From Burkholderiales bacterium (GTDB taxonomy: Bacteria > Pseudomonadota > Gammaproteobacteria > Burkholderiales > Ga0077523): 56,022 bases of DNA. The notes below the pieces were generated by a model. That model made no database searches. It had not been told where the DNA came from and saw nothing but the letters and a program-made list of their open reading frames with translations. A program made the position numbers and the translations under genes. This document shows, in pieces, positions 32,078 through 41,500 of the stretch (positions within the stretch are counted from its first letter, which is position 1; every line of letters begins with the position of its first letter). The stretch is taken from assembly GCA_019745565.1 (NCBI GenBank), contig JAIESW010000087.1:1-56022 (forward strand), read 5' to 3'.

Positions 32078-34071
32078 AGACGCCGCCCTTCCTCGTCGCG
32101 CTGGGCCTCGTCTTCTGGGGCTGGGCTGCCGGCCTGCTGCTTCCCGCGCTGGCCCTGGCGCTCGTCATCGAAAGTCCGCGCATCGCGAAGGCCCGATGGA
32201 GCTTCGACGGCAAGGATTTCGAGCGCGTCGCCGATCTGTGCAGCATCGCCTTCCTCGTGCTGATGGCGTGGCAGTGGTTCGGCAGCCGCAACGGACCTGC
32301 AGGACTGGTGGTGGTGTTGACGTGGCTGCCGATCGTCTTCATCGCCATCCTGCTGATGCAGCGCTTCGACGCGCGCAACGCGACACCGCTGTCGGCGCTG
32401 TTCTGGTCGTTGCGGCGGAGGAGGGCGAACACGCCGCCGCGTTCGCTGCCGCTCGACTACCCCTTCTTCTGTCTTTGCCTGGTGTCCGCCGCCTGCGCGA
32501 ATCAGCGCTCGATGTGGTTCTTCGGCGGGTTGGTACTGCTGGCGGTCTACGCCCTGTATCCGTTGCGGGCCGAGGGGCGCCGCTTCGGCACATGGGGTGT
32601 CGCTCTGGGGCTGGCGCTCGGTCTCGCGTACCTTCTGCAGATCGGTATCCTGCAGGCGCAGGAGCAGGTCGAGTCGTTCGTGATGGAGTATCTGCGCGAC
32701 CGCGTGTTCGGGCGATCCGATCCGTTCCGAGCGCACACCGCCATCGGCGACGTGGGCCGGGTGAAGCTGTCCGACCGCATCCTGTTCCGTGTGGCCGGCG
32801 CGAAGACATTGCCGCTCAAGCTGCGCGACGGCACGTTCAACGTGTATGCGCACGACAGCTGGTTCGCACAAGGGAGCAACTTCCGGCCAGTGCCGCCCGA
32901 AGGCGCGTCGAGCTGGGTGATCGGCGAGGGCGTCGGGCCCTCCATGCAGATCTCGACCTGGCTCATGCGCGGCCGCGCCATGCTGCCGCTGCCGCCGGGC
33001 ACGTTCCGCCTCGATGGCCTGAACGTCGGTCGTGTCGAGGCGAACTCGTTCGGGTCGGTGCGAGTGTCCGAAGGTCCGGACCTCGTGCTCTTCTCGGTGC
33101 GCTCCGATCTCGCACGCGAGCGCGATGCAGGCCCGGAACCGGCCGACCTGCAGGTGCCCAAGCGGATCGAGGCGGCGCTGATGCAGGTGCTGACGGAAGC
33201 CGGTGGCCAGGGACTGCCGCCGGCCGGGGTCGCTCGCACCCTGCAGCGCTTCTTCCAGGAACGCTTCGCCTACACACTGAAGCTCGACGCGCGCGAAGGC
33301 GGTCGGCGCACCCTCGAGCGGTTCCTGCTCGACGACCGCCGCGGACACTGCGAGTACTTCGCTTCCGCAGCCACGCTGCTGCTCCGGGCTGCCGGTGTGC
33401 CGGCGCGCTACGCGACCGGCTATGTGGTAGAGGAATGGAGCCCGCTCGAGCGGCAGTTCGTCGTGCGCGCACGCCACGCGCACGCGTGGACGTTGGCGTG
33501 GATCGACGGACGCTGGCGCGAAGTGGATGCAACACCGGTGGGCTGGTTCGCGGCGGAAGCGGAAGCCGAACCCGCGTGGCGACCCGCGGCCGACTTCTTT
33601 TCGTGGCTCGGCTTCGCCTTCCAGCGCTGGCGCGTGAGCGGCGACGAATCGGACGAAGGCATGAGCCCGTACTGGCTGCTCGCCATCATTCCGCTGGCAG
33701 CGTGGGTCGCCTGGCGCGTGACCCGCCGCAATCGGGTGAAGCTGCAGGCCGCCACCGCTTCACCCGATGCCGCTGCAGGCCCATCTCCCATCGAGCCTCT
33801 CTTGGAACGACTGGAAGCACTCGGTTTCCGCCGTCCTGCCGCAGCCCCGGTGCGCCCGTGGCTGCAGAGCCTGCCGCTATCCCCCGCGCTGCAATCCGCC
33901 GCGACCGCTGTCGCGCACAATTACGCCCGCTGGCGCTTCGACCCGGCAACCACCGAGCCCTCTGCCGATTCCCTGCGCACCCAAGCCACCGATCTCGCCC
34001 AACGAATCGAAGCCGAAGCCGCGGACGCATCGCGCGACCCAAGTAGCAGGCACGGCGCCCCCGCCGTTTAG
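32068..34071 (+). CDS. TgpA-like transglutaminase-domain membrane protein
   Basis: A 667-residue protein. Several N-terminal membrane helices (to about 200; DUF3488-like) are followed by the periplasmic transglutaminase core: GHCEYFASAATLLLRAAGVP with the catalytic cysteine near 426, ARHAHAWTLAWIDGRW with histidine near 468, and WREVDATPVGW with aspartate near 486. A later membrane helix (YWLLAIIPLAAWVAWRV) and a DUF4129-like tail follow. The family includes P. aeruginosa TgpA. All three catalytic residues are present. It completes the MoxR-DUF58-TgpA set. Confidence 0.9.
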   Translation: MPVKTPPFLVALGLVFWGWAAGLLLPALALALVIESPRIAKARWSFDGKDFERVADLCSIAFLVLMAWQWFGSRNGPAGLVVVLTWLPIVFIAILLMQRFDARNATPLSALFWSLRRRRANTPPRSLPLDYPFFCLCLVSAACANQRSMWFFGGLVLLAVYALYPLRAEGRRFGTWGVALGLALGLAYLLQIGILQAQEQVESFVMEYLRDRVFGRSDPFRAHTAIGDVGRVKLSDRILFRVAGAKTLPLKLRDGTFNVYAHDSWFAQGSNFRPVPPEGASSWVIGEGVGPSMQISTWLMRGRAMLPLPPGTFRLDGLNVGRVEANSFGSVRVSEGPDLVLFSVRSDLARERDAGPEPADLQVPKRIEAALMQVLTEAGGQGLPPAGVARTLQRFFQERFAYTLKLDAREGGRRTLERFLLDDRRGHCEYFASAATLLLRAAGVPARYATGYVVEEWSPLERQFVVRARHAHAWTLAWIDGRWREVDATPVGWFAAEAEAEPAWRPAADFFSWLGFAFQRWRVSGDESDEGMSPYWLLAIIPLAAWVAWRVTRRNRVKLQAATASPDAAAGPSPIEPLLERLEALGFRRPAAAPVRPWLQSLPLSPALQSAATAVAHNYARWRFDPATTEPSADSLRTQATDLAQRIEAEAADASRDPSSRHGAPAV

Positions 34072-34135
34072 TAGGTTCTGCTCTTACTTTCGAATTTGGC
34101 GCCGGGCCGCCCCAAGCCGAATTCGCACTTCAATC

Positions 34136-34199
34136 TCGACAAAGTGCACGTGCATCCATCGAGCGCGAAGCCGCTCGATGGATGCGTACACTTTGTCGA
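34136..34199. terminator. Long hairpin between convergent genes (bidirectional terminator)
   Basis: Arms 34136-34165 and 34172-34199 are almost fully complementary (outer TCGACAAAGTG with CACTTTGTCGA; inner GCATCCATCGAGCG with CGCTCGATGGATGC) around a six-base loop. It lies between the ends of the TgpA-like gene and the oppositely directed ABC substrate-binding gene, so it would end transcription from both sides. Confidence 0.75.
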
Positions 34200-34205
34200 C
34201 TACGA

Positions 34206-35447
34206 CTACGGCCTGTCCATCTTGCAGACGGTGGGCATCACCGTATCCTTCGCCTCCACCTTGCGGTCGATCCGGAACCCGAAACCGGTCTTGTCGTTGT
34301 CGTACTTCACCGCCTTGGTGTCCTGCTTGGCGAACGTGGAGATGAACAGCGGCTGGATGAGCTGGTGATTCTCGGCGCGCATGTAGACCTCACCGGTGTC
34401 CACCGTGAGCTTGCCGTTCTCGAGCGCCTTCGCCACCGGCAGCGGCTCGGCCGATTTGGCCTGCTCGATCGCCTGCGCCAGCAGTTCCAGCACGACCACG
34501 GGGCCGTTGAACCAGTAGTCGTCGTTGGCGCCCTTGTAGCGATCGCGATAGGCCGTGGTCATCTTCGCGGCGTGGGGTGTGCCCACGTTCGGTGCCCAGA
34601 AGCTCACTTGCTTCACGTGGCCCACGCCGGATTCGCCGATAGCGGGCGGCGTGCCGACGATGCCGCCGTAGTAGGTGTAGTAGTCCACCTTGAGACCCGC
34701 GTCCTTGCTCGCCTTGATGAGCAGCGCGAGGTCGTTGCCCCAGTTGCCGGTGATCACGGCCTGGGCGCCGGACGCGCCGATCTTGGAGACGTAGGGGGCG
34801 AAATCCTTCACCTTGCCGAGCGGATGCAGATCGTCACCCACGATCTCGATGTCGGGCCGCTTCTTGTTGAGCATCGCACGGCCCGCCCGCGAGACCGCCT
34901 GGCCGAACGCGTAGTCCTGATTGAGGAGGTAGACCTTCGTGTACGCCTTGTTCTCGACGATGACGTCGGTCAGCGCGGACATCTTCATGTCCGCATCGGC
35001 ATCGAAGCGGAAGTGCCAGAAGTTGCACTTCTCGTTCGTCAGTGCCGGGTCGACCGCCGCATAGTTGAGGTACAGCACGGCCTGATCCGGATTGCGCTTG
35101 TTGTGCTTGTCGACCGAGTCCACCAGCGCATGGGCGACGTTGGAGCCGTTGCCCTGGGTGATGTAGCGGATGCCCTGGTCGATGGCGGACTTCAACTGCA
35201 GCACCGAGTCCTGCGGGCTCGACTTGTTGTCGAAGGGGATGATCTCGATCTTGCGGCCGAGCACGCCGCCGCGCGCGTTGATGATCTCCGCGGCGAGCTG
35301 GAAATGCCGCAGCTCGGATTCGCCGACATTGGCGAAGGGACCCGAGAACGGATCGATCATCGCGATCCGGACGTTCTGTGCCGATGCGGCCGACGCGGCC
35401 AGGATGAGCACAGCGGCGCATGCCGCGCGGTGCAGCCTTGAAGCCAT
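34206..35447 (-). CDS. Branched-chain amino-acid-type ABC transporter substrate-binding protein
   Basis: A 413-residue periplasmic protein (Peripla_BP_6 type). A signal peptide (AACAAVLILAASAASA) is followed by VRIAMIDPFSGPFANVGESE, the usual N-terminal strand and loop, then AAEIINARGGVLGRKIEII, typical of LivK/amide-binding proteins, and two alpha/beta lobes. No permease or ATPase genes adjoin, so this is an orphan binding protein. The family binds amino acids, amides or aromatic acids; the ligand cannot be told. The 58-base gap upstream separates it from the permease gene at 35506. Confidence 0.9.
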   Translation of the reverse strand: MASRLHRAACAAVLILAASAASAQNVRIAMIDPFSGPFANVGESELRHFQLAAEIINARGGVLGRKIEIIPFDNKSSPQDSVLQLKSAIDQGIRYITQGNGSNVAHALVDSVDKHNKRNPDQAVLYLNYAAVDPALTNEKCNFWHFRFDADADMKMSALTDVIVENKAYTKVYLLNQDYAFGQAVSRAGRAMLNKKRPDIEIVGDDLHPLGKVKDFAPYVSKIGASGAQAVITGNWGNDLALLIKASKDAGLKVDYYTYYGGIVGTPPAIGESGVGHVKQVSFWAPNVGTPHAAKMTTAYRDRYKGANDDYWFNGPVVVLELLAQAIEQAKSAEPLPVAKALENGKLTVDTGEVYMRAENHQLIQPLFISTFAKQDTKAVKYDNDKTGFGFRIDRKVEAKDTVMPTVCKMDRP

Positions 35448-35505
35448 GGTTTCCTCCCTCTTGAACGCGGACTCTGACGGCCCGTGTGCCCGGATAGTAC
35501 CGCCG

Positions 35506-36411
35506 TCAGCGCCGGACCGGGCGGAGACCTTCCGGGGGGATGGCGAGCATGGCGAGGCCCACGCAGATGAAGGCCATGCCGACCAGCTCGCCGCGGCTGG
35601 GCACTTCCCCGAATTGCAGCCACGCCGCGATCACGCCGATCACGGGCGTGGCGAGCGTGCCGAGGCCGGCCACGCCCGCGGGCAGGCGCGCGAGGGCAAA
35701 GTAGAAGAGCATCCACGCCGCCGCGCTGGCGAGCACGCCGCTGTAGAAGAGCGTGTAGCCGAACATCCAGGTCCATTGCACCGGCGGCGTTTCGAACAGT
35801 GACCCGGCTGCGAAGAGGATGCCGGAACAGATGATCATCTGCCAGAAGGTGAGCGTGAGGAGATGACTGACCGTCTTGCCCTGGAAGTGCTTGACGATCA
35901 CGACGCTGCCACCCCACGAACAGCCGGCCGCGAGCGCGAGGAGGCTAGGAGCAAGGCCGCCGAGGTGCAGCGGGTCCACGAGAATGACCAGGCCGACGGC
36001 GGCGACCAGCACGGCGATCCATTGCAGGCGGCGCATGCGTTCGTGGATGAACAGCCACGCGAAGATCGCCGTCCAGAACGGCATGGTGTAGCAGAGCACC
36101 GCCACCTTGCCGGTGCCGCCGAGCTTGAGACCCCACAGCGTGCCGGTGAAGTTGGCGGCGAGCATGATGCCCAGCAACGCGGCGAGCCACCATTCCTTGC
36201 GCGGCACCTGCAGCGAGTGCCCCTGACCGAGCACGACCGGGACCAACGCGATCGCGGCCACGACGAATCGCCACGCGGCCGAGTCGGTCGGCGATGCGTA
36301 GGCGAGGCTCTGCTTCATCGCGATCCAGTTGTAGCCCCAGATGCAGGAGAGGAGGGCGAGAGCGGTTCCGGCGCGGCCGGTGCCGGTGTGCGGAGGGGGC
36401 GAACTGCTCAA
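35506..36411 (-). CDS. EamA/DMT-family transporter
   Basis: A 301-residue inner-membrane protein with about ten helices arranged as two EamA repeats: first with IWGYNWIAMKQSLAYASP and SAAWRFVVAAIALVPVVL, second with LLALAAGCSWGGSVVIVKHF and a C-terminal part ending GMAFICVGLAMLAIPP. DMT permeases export metabolites such as amino acids. The start is a TTG at 36411 with no strong ribosome site. It may or may not be co-transcribed with the substrate-binding gene downstream. Confidence 0.9.
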   Translation of the reverse strand: MSSSPPPHTGTGRAGTALALLSCIWGYNWIAMKQSLAYASPTDSAAWRFVVAAIALVPVVLGQGHSLQVPRKEWWLAALLGIMLAANFTGTLWGLKLGGTGKVAVLCYTMPFWTAIFAWLFIHERMRRLQWIAVLVAAVGLVILVDPLHLGGLAPSLLALAAGCSWGGSVVIVKHFQGKTVSHLLTLTFWQMIICSGILFAAGSLFETPPVQWTWMFGYTLFYSGVLASAAAWMLFYFALARLPAGVAGLGTLATPVIGVIAAWLQFGEVPSRGELVGMAFICVGLAMLAIPPEGLRPVRR

Positions 36412-36485
36412 GGCGAGGCAGAGGGCATCGGGCGGATGCGCGGGAACAGCGAACCACGAATTGTCTCATGGCGGTCGTGCGAGGT

Positions 36486-36705
36486 ACTCCCTCCCCCGGC
36501 AGAGCCGGGGGAGGGTTGGGATGGGGGCAGCGGTGTGCAACGAAGCGACGACTGCCCCCATCCCCGCCTTCCCCCACCGAAGGTGGGGGAAGGGGTGTAC
36601 GTCTGCGCCCAGCTTTGCTGGGCTATACATCGCCAAATCAGCACCGCCGGGGGTGTTCATCCCCTCCCCCAGCACAGCTGGGGGAGGGCTAGGGTGGGGG
36701 CAAGC
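36486..36705. repeat. GC-rich palindromic intergenic repeats, composite copy B
   Basis: Most of the 378-base gap 36412-36789 is filled by three hairpin-forming modules: CCCCCGGCAGAGCCGGGGG near 36487-36505, CCCCCACCGAAGGTGGGGG near 36572-36590, and CCCCCAGCACAGCTGGGGG near 36665-36683. They are joined by GGGTTGGGATGGGGG-type arms in both orientations. Similar modules are at 11969-12050 and 42640-42760. No gene was seen here. Confidence 0.75.
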
Positions 36706-36789
36706 GCCGCGCGCCGAAGCCGCAGATGCTCCCGCTCACTGGCTCACCCGATGCGTCTGTGCAGTTGTGCTCAAGAACGACGCGGCTCG

Positions 36790-37245
36790 TCAGTACTCCG
36801 CCTTCAGCGTGACCTCCATCGCCCCACCTGCATATGCGAATGCCGCGGCGTCGAACTTGGGCGGCCCGAATCGGCCGCGAGCATCGCGACTGAACGCATA
36901 GGCTTCCTTCGGAATCCCCAGCACGTTGGTGTCGAGCTTCTGGTTGCCATTCGCGTCTTCGTATGCCGCGACTGCAAGGGTGCCGACGGGCGCAGACTCG
37001 AACCGGCACACGCCCTTTCCGCCCGCGATGACGCCGATGGTCTTCGACGTGGCGGCCGCTTCCGTGGGATAGCCATCCGGCTTCGAGAACAGTGCGCAGC
37101 GCAGCTCTGCGCCGTCGTGCTTGAGCCCTGTCACGGTGACGGACAGGCCCGCATCGGCCGCAGCCGACTGTGACGGCAGGGCGAACATCGCCGCCAAGAG
37201 GGGCAGGGAGTCGAATCGCGTCGTTTCAGCATCGGATCTGCTCAC
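36790..37245 (-). CDS. DUF2141-family exported protein
   Basis: A 151-residue protein. An atypical signal with an acidic n-region (SLPLLAAMFALPSQSAAADA) is followed by a DUF2141 domain: LSVTVTGLKHDGAELRCALF, FSKPDGYPTE, the conserved VAAYEDANGNQKLDTNVLGI motif, and a terminal GAMEVTLKAEY. The family is exported and of unknown role; the ExDxNxNxxxD loop looks like a metal site. Start GTG 37245 has GGAGACC upstream and lies 12 nt after the DUF1302 gene, so it is the last gene of the exporter operon. Confidence 0.83.
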   Translation of the reverse strand: MSRSDAETTRFDSLPLLAAMFALPSQSAAADAGLSVTVTGLKHDGAELRCALFSKPDGYPTEAAATSKTIGVIAGGKGVCRFESAPVGTLAVAAYEDANGNQKLDTNVLGIPKEAYAFSRDARGRFGPPKFDAAAFAYAGGAMEVTLKAEY

Positions 37246-37257
37246 GGCTGGTCTCCT

Positions 37258-38529
37258 TCAGAGGTCGTACTGTACTTCGGCGAAAGCGGTGCTGAGATCG
37301 CGCAGGTTGCCGAAGAACGAGTCGGCGGGTCCGCGATAGAAATCGGCACCGAGGGTGGTCTTGAGGCGATCGGTCCAGGCGTACTTGAGCCGCGGGCGCA
37401 CCAGCGAGTCGCCGTGGACGAACCACGCAATGGCGCTCACTTCGGCCTCCAACGTGTCGTTCCACCATTTCTTCGAGATCCGCACTGTCGCGCCCAACTG
37501 CTCGGGATCGCGCTGGTTCGAGATCAGTGCCTGCTGCACGGCGAGCGGTTGCAGCGGTCCCGACACGGCGAACGGATCCTCGTAGTGTGCGATGCGGCGA
37601 TAGAGCGCCTGGACGTTGACGTTGAGGTTGTCGAGGAACGTACGATCGGCTCCGACTACGCCGTAGAGGAAGGGATTCTTCGTGAACGGATCGGTGCCGG
37701 CGGGATCGGTGGTCCACGTGTACGCGGCCTCGGCGCGCACGCCCCAGCGACCGACGGTGGTCGCGGCATCGGCACCGATCACGCGGATGCGCGAGTGGTA
37801 CAGACCGACCAGGACACCGCTCGCCCCGGCGCTGTCGGCGCGCAGGTCCGGCGACTTGTCGTAGCCGTCGAAATAGGACGCCGACCAGTCGAAGCGTTCC
37901 GACGAGCGTTCGGCCCGCAACGCCCACTGCTGATGCGGGCGCGACGGATCGCGCTCCTCGAAGCGCACACCCGGACTGGTGGGAAAGGGGAGCGTGTTGG
38001 CACGGAACTCCGGCAACCACAACGCAGACAGCCGCAGTTCCTCACGGTTGTACGTGGCGCGGACCGTTCCGACGCCGGTCTTCTGGTCTTCATCGGTCGG
38101 CGTCAGGAGCGTGAAGTTGCGCACCGACAGCACGTCGGTCGGATTCACCGCATCCGCCTTGCCCCATACAATGAGCTGCCGGCCGGCGCTCAGATCCCAG
38201 TTGCCGAAGCTCGCGGCGCCGTAGGCTTCGCGCACGTCCGTCTCACCGGCACGGCCGTCGAAGCTGCGATCGTTGCGCGCCCAGCCGTCGAACACGAGCT
38301 TGCCGGTGTCGCCCACGCGAGCCCGCGCCGTCGCCCAGGCCGAAGCCGATCCCACGTCCCGGTCGCCATCGAGCAACCGAGAATGGGTCCAGTACGAACC
38401 CCGCAGCGACAGGCCCGCTTGAGCGTCATGAACGAACCGGCCCGCACCGGCCTCGTCCGCGGCGGACGCAGCCGTCGCCTGCAGGGCGAGCATCAAGCCG
38501 GCCCCGGCGATCGCCCGGATTGGTCTCAC
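37258..38529 (-). CDS. DUF1302-like outer-membrane barrel
   Basis: A 423-residue protein with a signal peptide (IRAIAGAGLMLALQATAASA). The barrel includes LSLRGSYWTHSRLLDGDRDV, AYGAASFGNWDLSAGRQLIV followed by WGKADAVNPTDVLSVRNF (a hallmark of the DUF1302 family), and ends LSTAFAEVQYDL. DUF1302 proteins often go with RND-type exporters and lipid or aromatic degradation genes. The GTG start at 38529 overlaps the stop of the exporter gene (GTGA), so translation is coupled. Confidence 0.85.
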   Translation of the reverse strand: MRPIRAIAGAGLMLALQATAASAADEAGAGRFVHDAQAGLSLRGSYWTHSRLLDGDRDVGSASAWATARARVGDTGKLVFDGWARNDRSFDGRAGETDVREAYGAASFGNWDLSAGRQLIVWGKADAVNPTDVLSVRNFTLLTPTDEDQKTGVGTVRATYNREELRLSALWLPEFRANTLPFPTSPGVRFEERDPSRPHQQWALRAERSSERFDWSASYFDGYDKSPDLRADSAGASGVLVGLYHSRIRVIGADAATTVGRWGVRAEAAYTWTTDPAGTDPFTKNPFLYGVVGADRTFLDNLNVNVQALYRRIAHYEDPFAVSGPLQPLAVQQALISNQRDPEQLGATVRISKKWWNDTLEAEVSAIAWFVHGDSLVRPRLKYAWTDRLKTTLGADFYRGPADSFFGNLRDLSTAFAEVQYDL

Positions 38530-41500
38530 GATTCGCGTTCGATGGCACGGGCGGTGAAGGCGTCGTCGTTGACGCCCTGGTTGGCTTCGAAACGGTCGAA
38601 CTCGATGACCGTGCGCCGGTTCTCCTGGACGTTCTTCGCTTCGATGTGCATGGCGATCCACTTGCCGTTCTTCGGGTCCACGTTGCGGTGATCGCGCAGC
38701 GTGATGACCTTGAGCAGGTTGCCGGCGAGGTCGTAGTTCTCCGCCTGCATGGCGGCGAAGTTGTCCTTGCGGATCCAGCCGAGGCGCTTGCTGTAACCGC
38801 TGTCGTTGCGGATGCGGTCGGTCCTCGGCAGCGCCTCGGTCACCCAGCAGTCGATCCCGTCCACCTTCTCCTCGCGCAGGATCCTGTGAATCCAGTCGCT
38901 CACCCGATAGCCAATCACGTCGCCGTAGGAGAGATTGGTGCCGACGAAACTGTCCTTCTTGTTCGACGACACCAGCCGCCGCACTTTCTTGAGTGCCGGC
39001 AGATAGACCCAGATGTCGTCGTCCAGGTCCGGGCCACTGTTCTCGACGGTGAGCGTGACGGTGCCGCGCACGTCGGCCGGCGAGAGGAAGCGCACCAGCG
39101 ACCGGTTGTCGAGCGTGCCCGGCTTCAGCTTCGAGCGCCCCACCGTCTTGCGGACCCGTTCCTGTCCGTTCGGCGAGTAGAGGTGGAACGTCGCCTCGGA
39201 GACGGAATCGGCCACCTTGCCCACCGCGAAGTTGCGCGTGGCGATCTCCTCGGCCGTGATGGGATCGGCCTTCGCGTCGTGCGCGGGCAGGAACGCCAGC
39301 ACGCCGATCACCATAGCTGCCAACGCAGCGGGCGTTGCGCTGACCACAGTCGGCGATCGCGCGCGCCCTTCGAAGACGAAGCGCGGTCGCAGCGTGAAGA
39401 TCAGCGCGGGCAGCAGCGTGAGCGCAGTGAACGAGCTCACCAGCATCGCCGTGGCGATCAGGAAACCCATGTAGAAGTGGATCCAGAAGCCCCACGACAG
39501 CATCAGCAGGCCGAATCCACCAGCGATCGCTGACGAGACGAAGAGCGCAGCCTTGCCCGCGGACTGGAATGCACGCTGCAGCGCCTCCCGCTCGCTGCCG
39601 CCCTTGCGCAGCTCCTCGCGCATGCGATATGTCATGTAGATGCCGTAGTCGGCACCGATGCCCACCGCCATAGCCGACACCAGCGCGGTCCCGATGTTGA
39701 GCGGGATGCCGGTCAAGCCCATGATCCCGAAGTTGACCAGCACTGCCGCCGCCACGGGCACCAGGATCAGGAACCCGGCTACCATCGAGCGGAAGACGAC
39801 GCTCGTCACCACCAACACCGCCGCCATGATCTGCAGGATGTTGAGTGCCTTTTCGCGCACCATGGTCTCGGTGAGCGCCACGGTGGCCCAGGTGCCGCCG
39901 CCGATGCTCACCTCGATGTCCGGGCCGAACTGTTTCGGCGCGAAGTCCCGCAGGCGCGCGATCACATCCTGGGCGTAGGCGGTGCGGTCGGTCTTCACGA
40001 AGACGGAGATGAGCGCATTGCGATAGCCGGCGTCGACGTAGCTGTCGAAATCACCCGGGTCGCCGGAGTTCGAGTACAGGAACAGGTACTGCGCCACCAG
40101 ATCGCTGGACTCGGGGATGGCGTCGAACTTCGGATCGTCCCCGTTCATCGCCTTGTGCATGCGCTTCACGAAATCCACGATGGACACGGTCTTGCCCACC
40201 ATCGGATCTTCGGCGAGCTTGCGCTGGATGTTCTCTATGCCGCGCAACACTTCAGGACGCTTGATCGCGTCGTCTTCCCGCCCCTTCAGCAGCACGTAGA
40301 CCGAGTTCGTCCCGGCCATGGCCGCGTTGAGGCGTTCGTCCTGCACCTTCTCCGGCAGCGAGCCGTAGAAGTAGGCCTTCTGCGAGTTGTCGATGCGGAC
40401 CAGGAAGGTGCCGAGCGAGAGCGAGGCGACCAGCAACCCCACGACCCAGTACAGGCGCCGGCGACGGTCGTAGGCGGCACCGAACGCGCGATCCACGATG
40501 CGGCTCCAGAAGCTGTCGCCCACCTCGCGCATCAGCTCCTTGCGGCCGGGCACCGGCAGCATCGAGCGCAGCGCCGGGATCAGCGTCATCTCCAGCACCA
40601 GGGCGCTCGCGATGCCTGCCGCCGTGAACAGACCGAAGACCTGGATCGACTTGATGTCGAACACGATCAGCGAGAAGAAGCCGATGGCCGCGATGCCGCC
40701 CGCCACGACCATCACCGGAGCAACCTTCACCAGCGAACTCACCACGGCGACCCGGTTGCGTTCCTTCGGTGGCATCGACGGGTGGTCGAACGAGATCTCC
40801 GCGTAGTCCTCGTAGTAACGCTTGAGGATCTGCACCGCATGGCCCGCCGCGATGGCGAGGATCAGGATGGGTGTCGAGGCGTTGAAGACGTCGAACGGCT
40901 GCTTCGAGATGCCCAGCAGGCCCAACGCCCAGATCACCGCGAGCAGGGCCGTGACCAGGGGCAACACCAGCGCCTGCACGGTGCGGAACGCCTCGTAGTG
41001 GATGAGGCCGATGATCAGCACGGCAAGCGGGAACAGCAGCCCCATCCGCGCCGAGTACTGCTCGAGCAGCGCCAGGAAAACCGGTGTGCCGCCGACGTCG
41101 ATCTCGACCGAGGCATCGCGATACTTGTCCACGGCCTTGCGCACCTGTGCTTCGATGGCGCGGAAGCCCCCGGGGATCTTCTTGAACTCGGCCACGATCT
41201 GGACGGTGCGAGCATCCCTGGACACCAGCAGGTTCGAGTAGACCGGGTTGGTCGCGACACCCTGCTCCAGGCGGGCAAGGCCGGCGGCGTCCGCCGGCAC
41301 CTGATCGAGCAGCGGGCGCACCACCATGCCTTCGTCGTTGCCCGTGATGCTCTTCACCTTGCGCGCGGCGAGGCTGTTGAGATTCCCCCGCACGATGCCC
41401 GGGAGCTGCAGCAGATCGTCGGTCAGGCCCTTCACCTTCTGCATCACGCCGGTCTGGTAGACGTTGCCCGCCCGGGGCGTGATGCCGATCACCACGATGA

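Noticed and set aside
31606..33483. Reverse-strand frame of 625 codons over DUF58 and TgpA genes
   Set aside because: Crosses two confidently identified genes and has no motif.
36486..36705. CRISPR-like appearance of repeated short palindromes
   Set aside because: Modules differ in sequence and spacing, no constant repeat with unique spacers, and no cas genes; treated as intergenic palindromic repeats.
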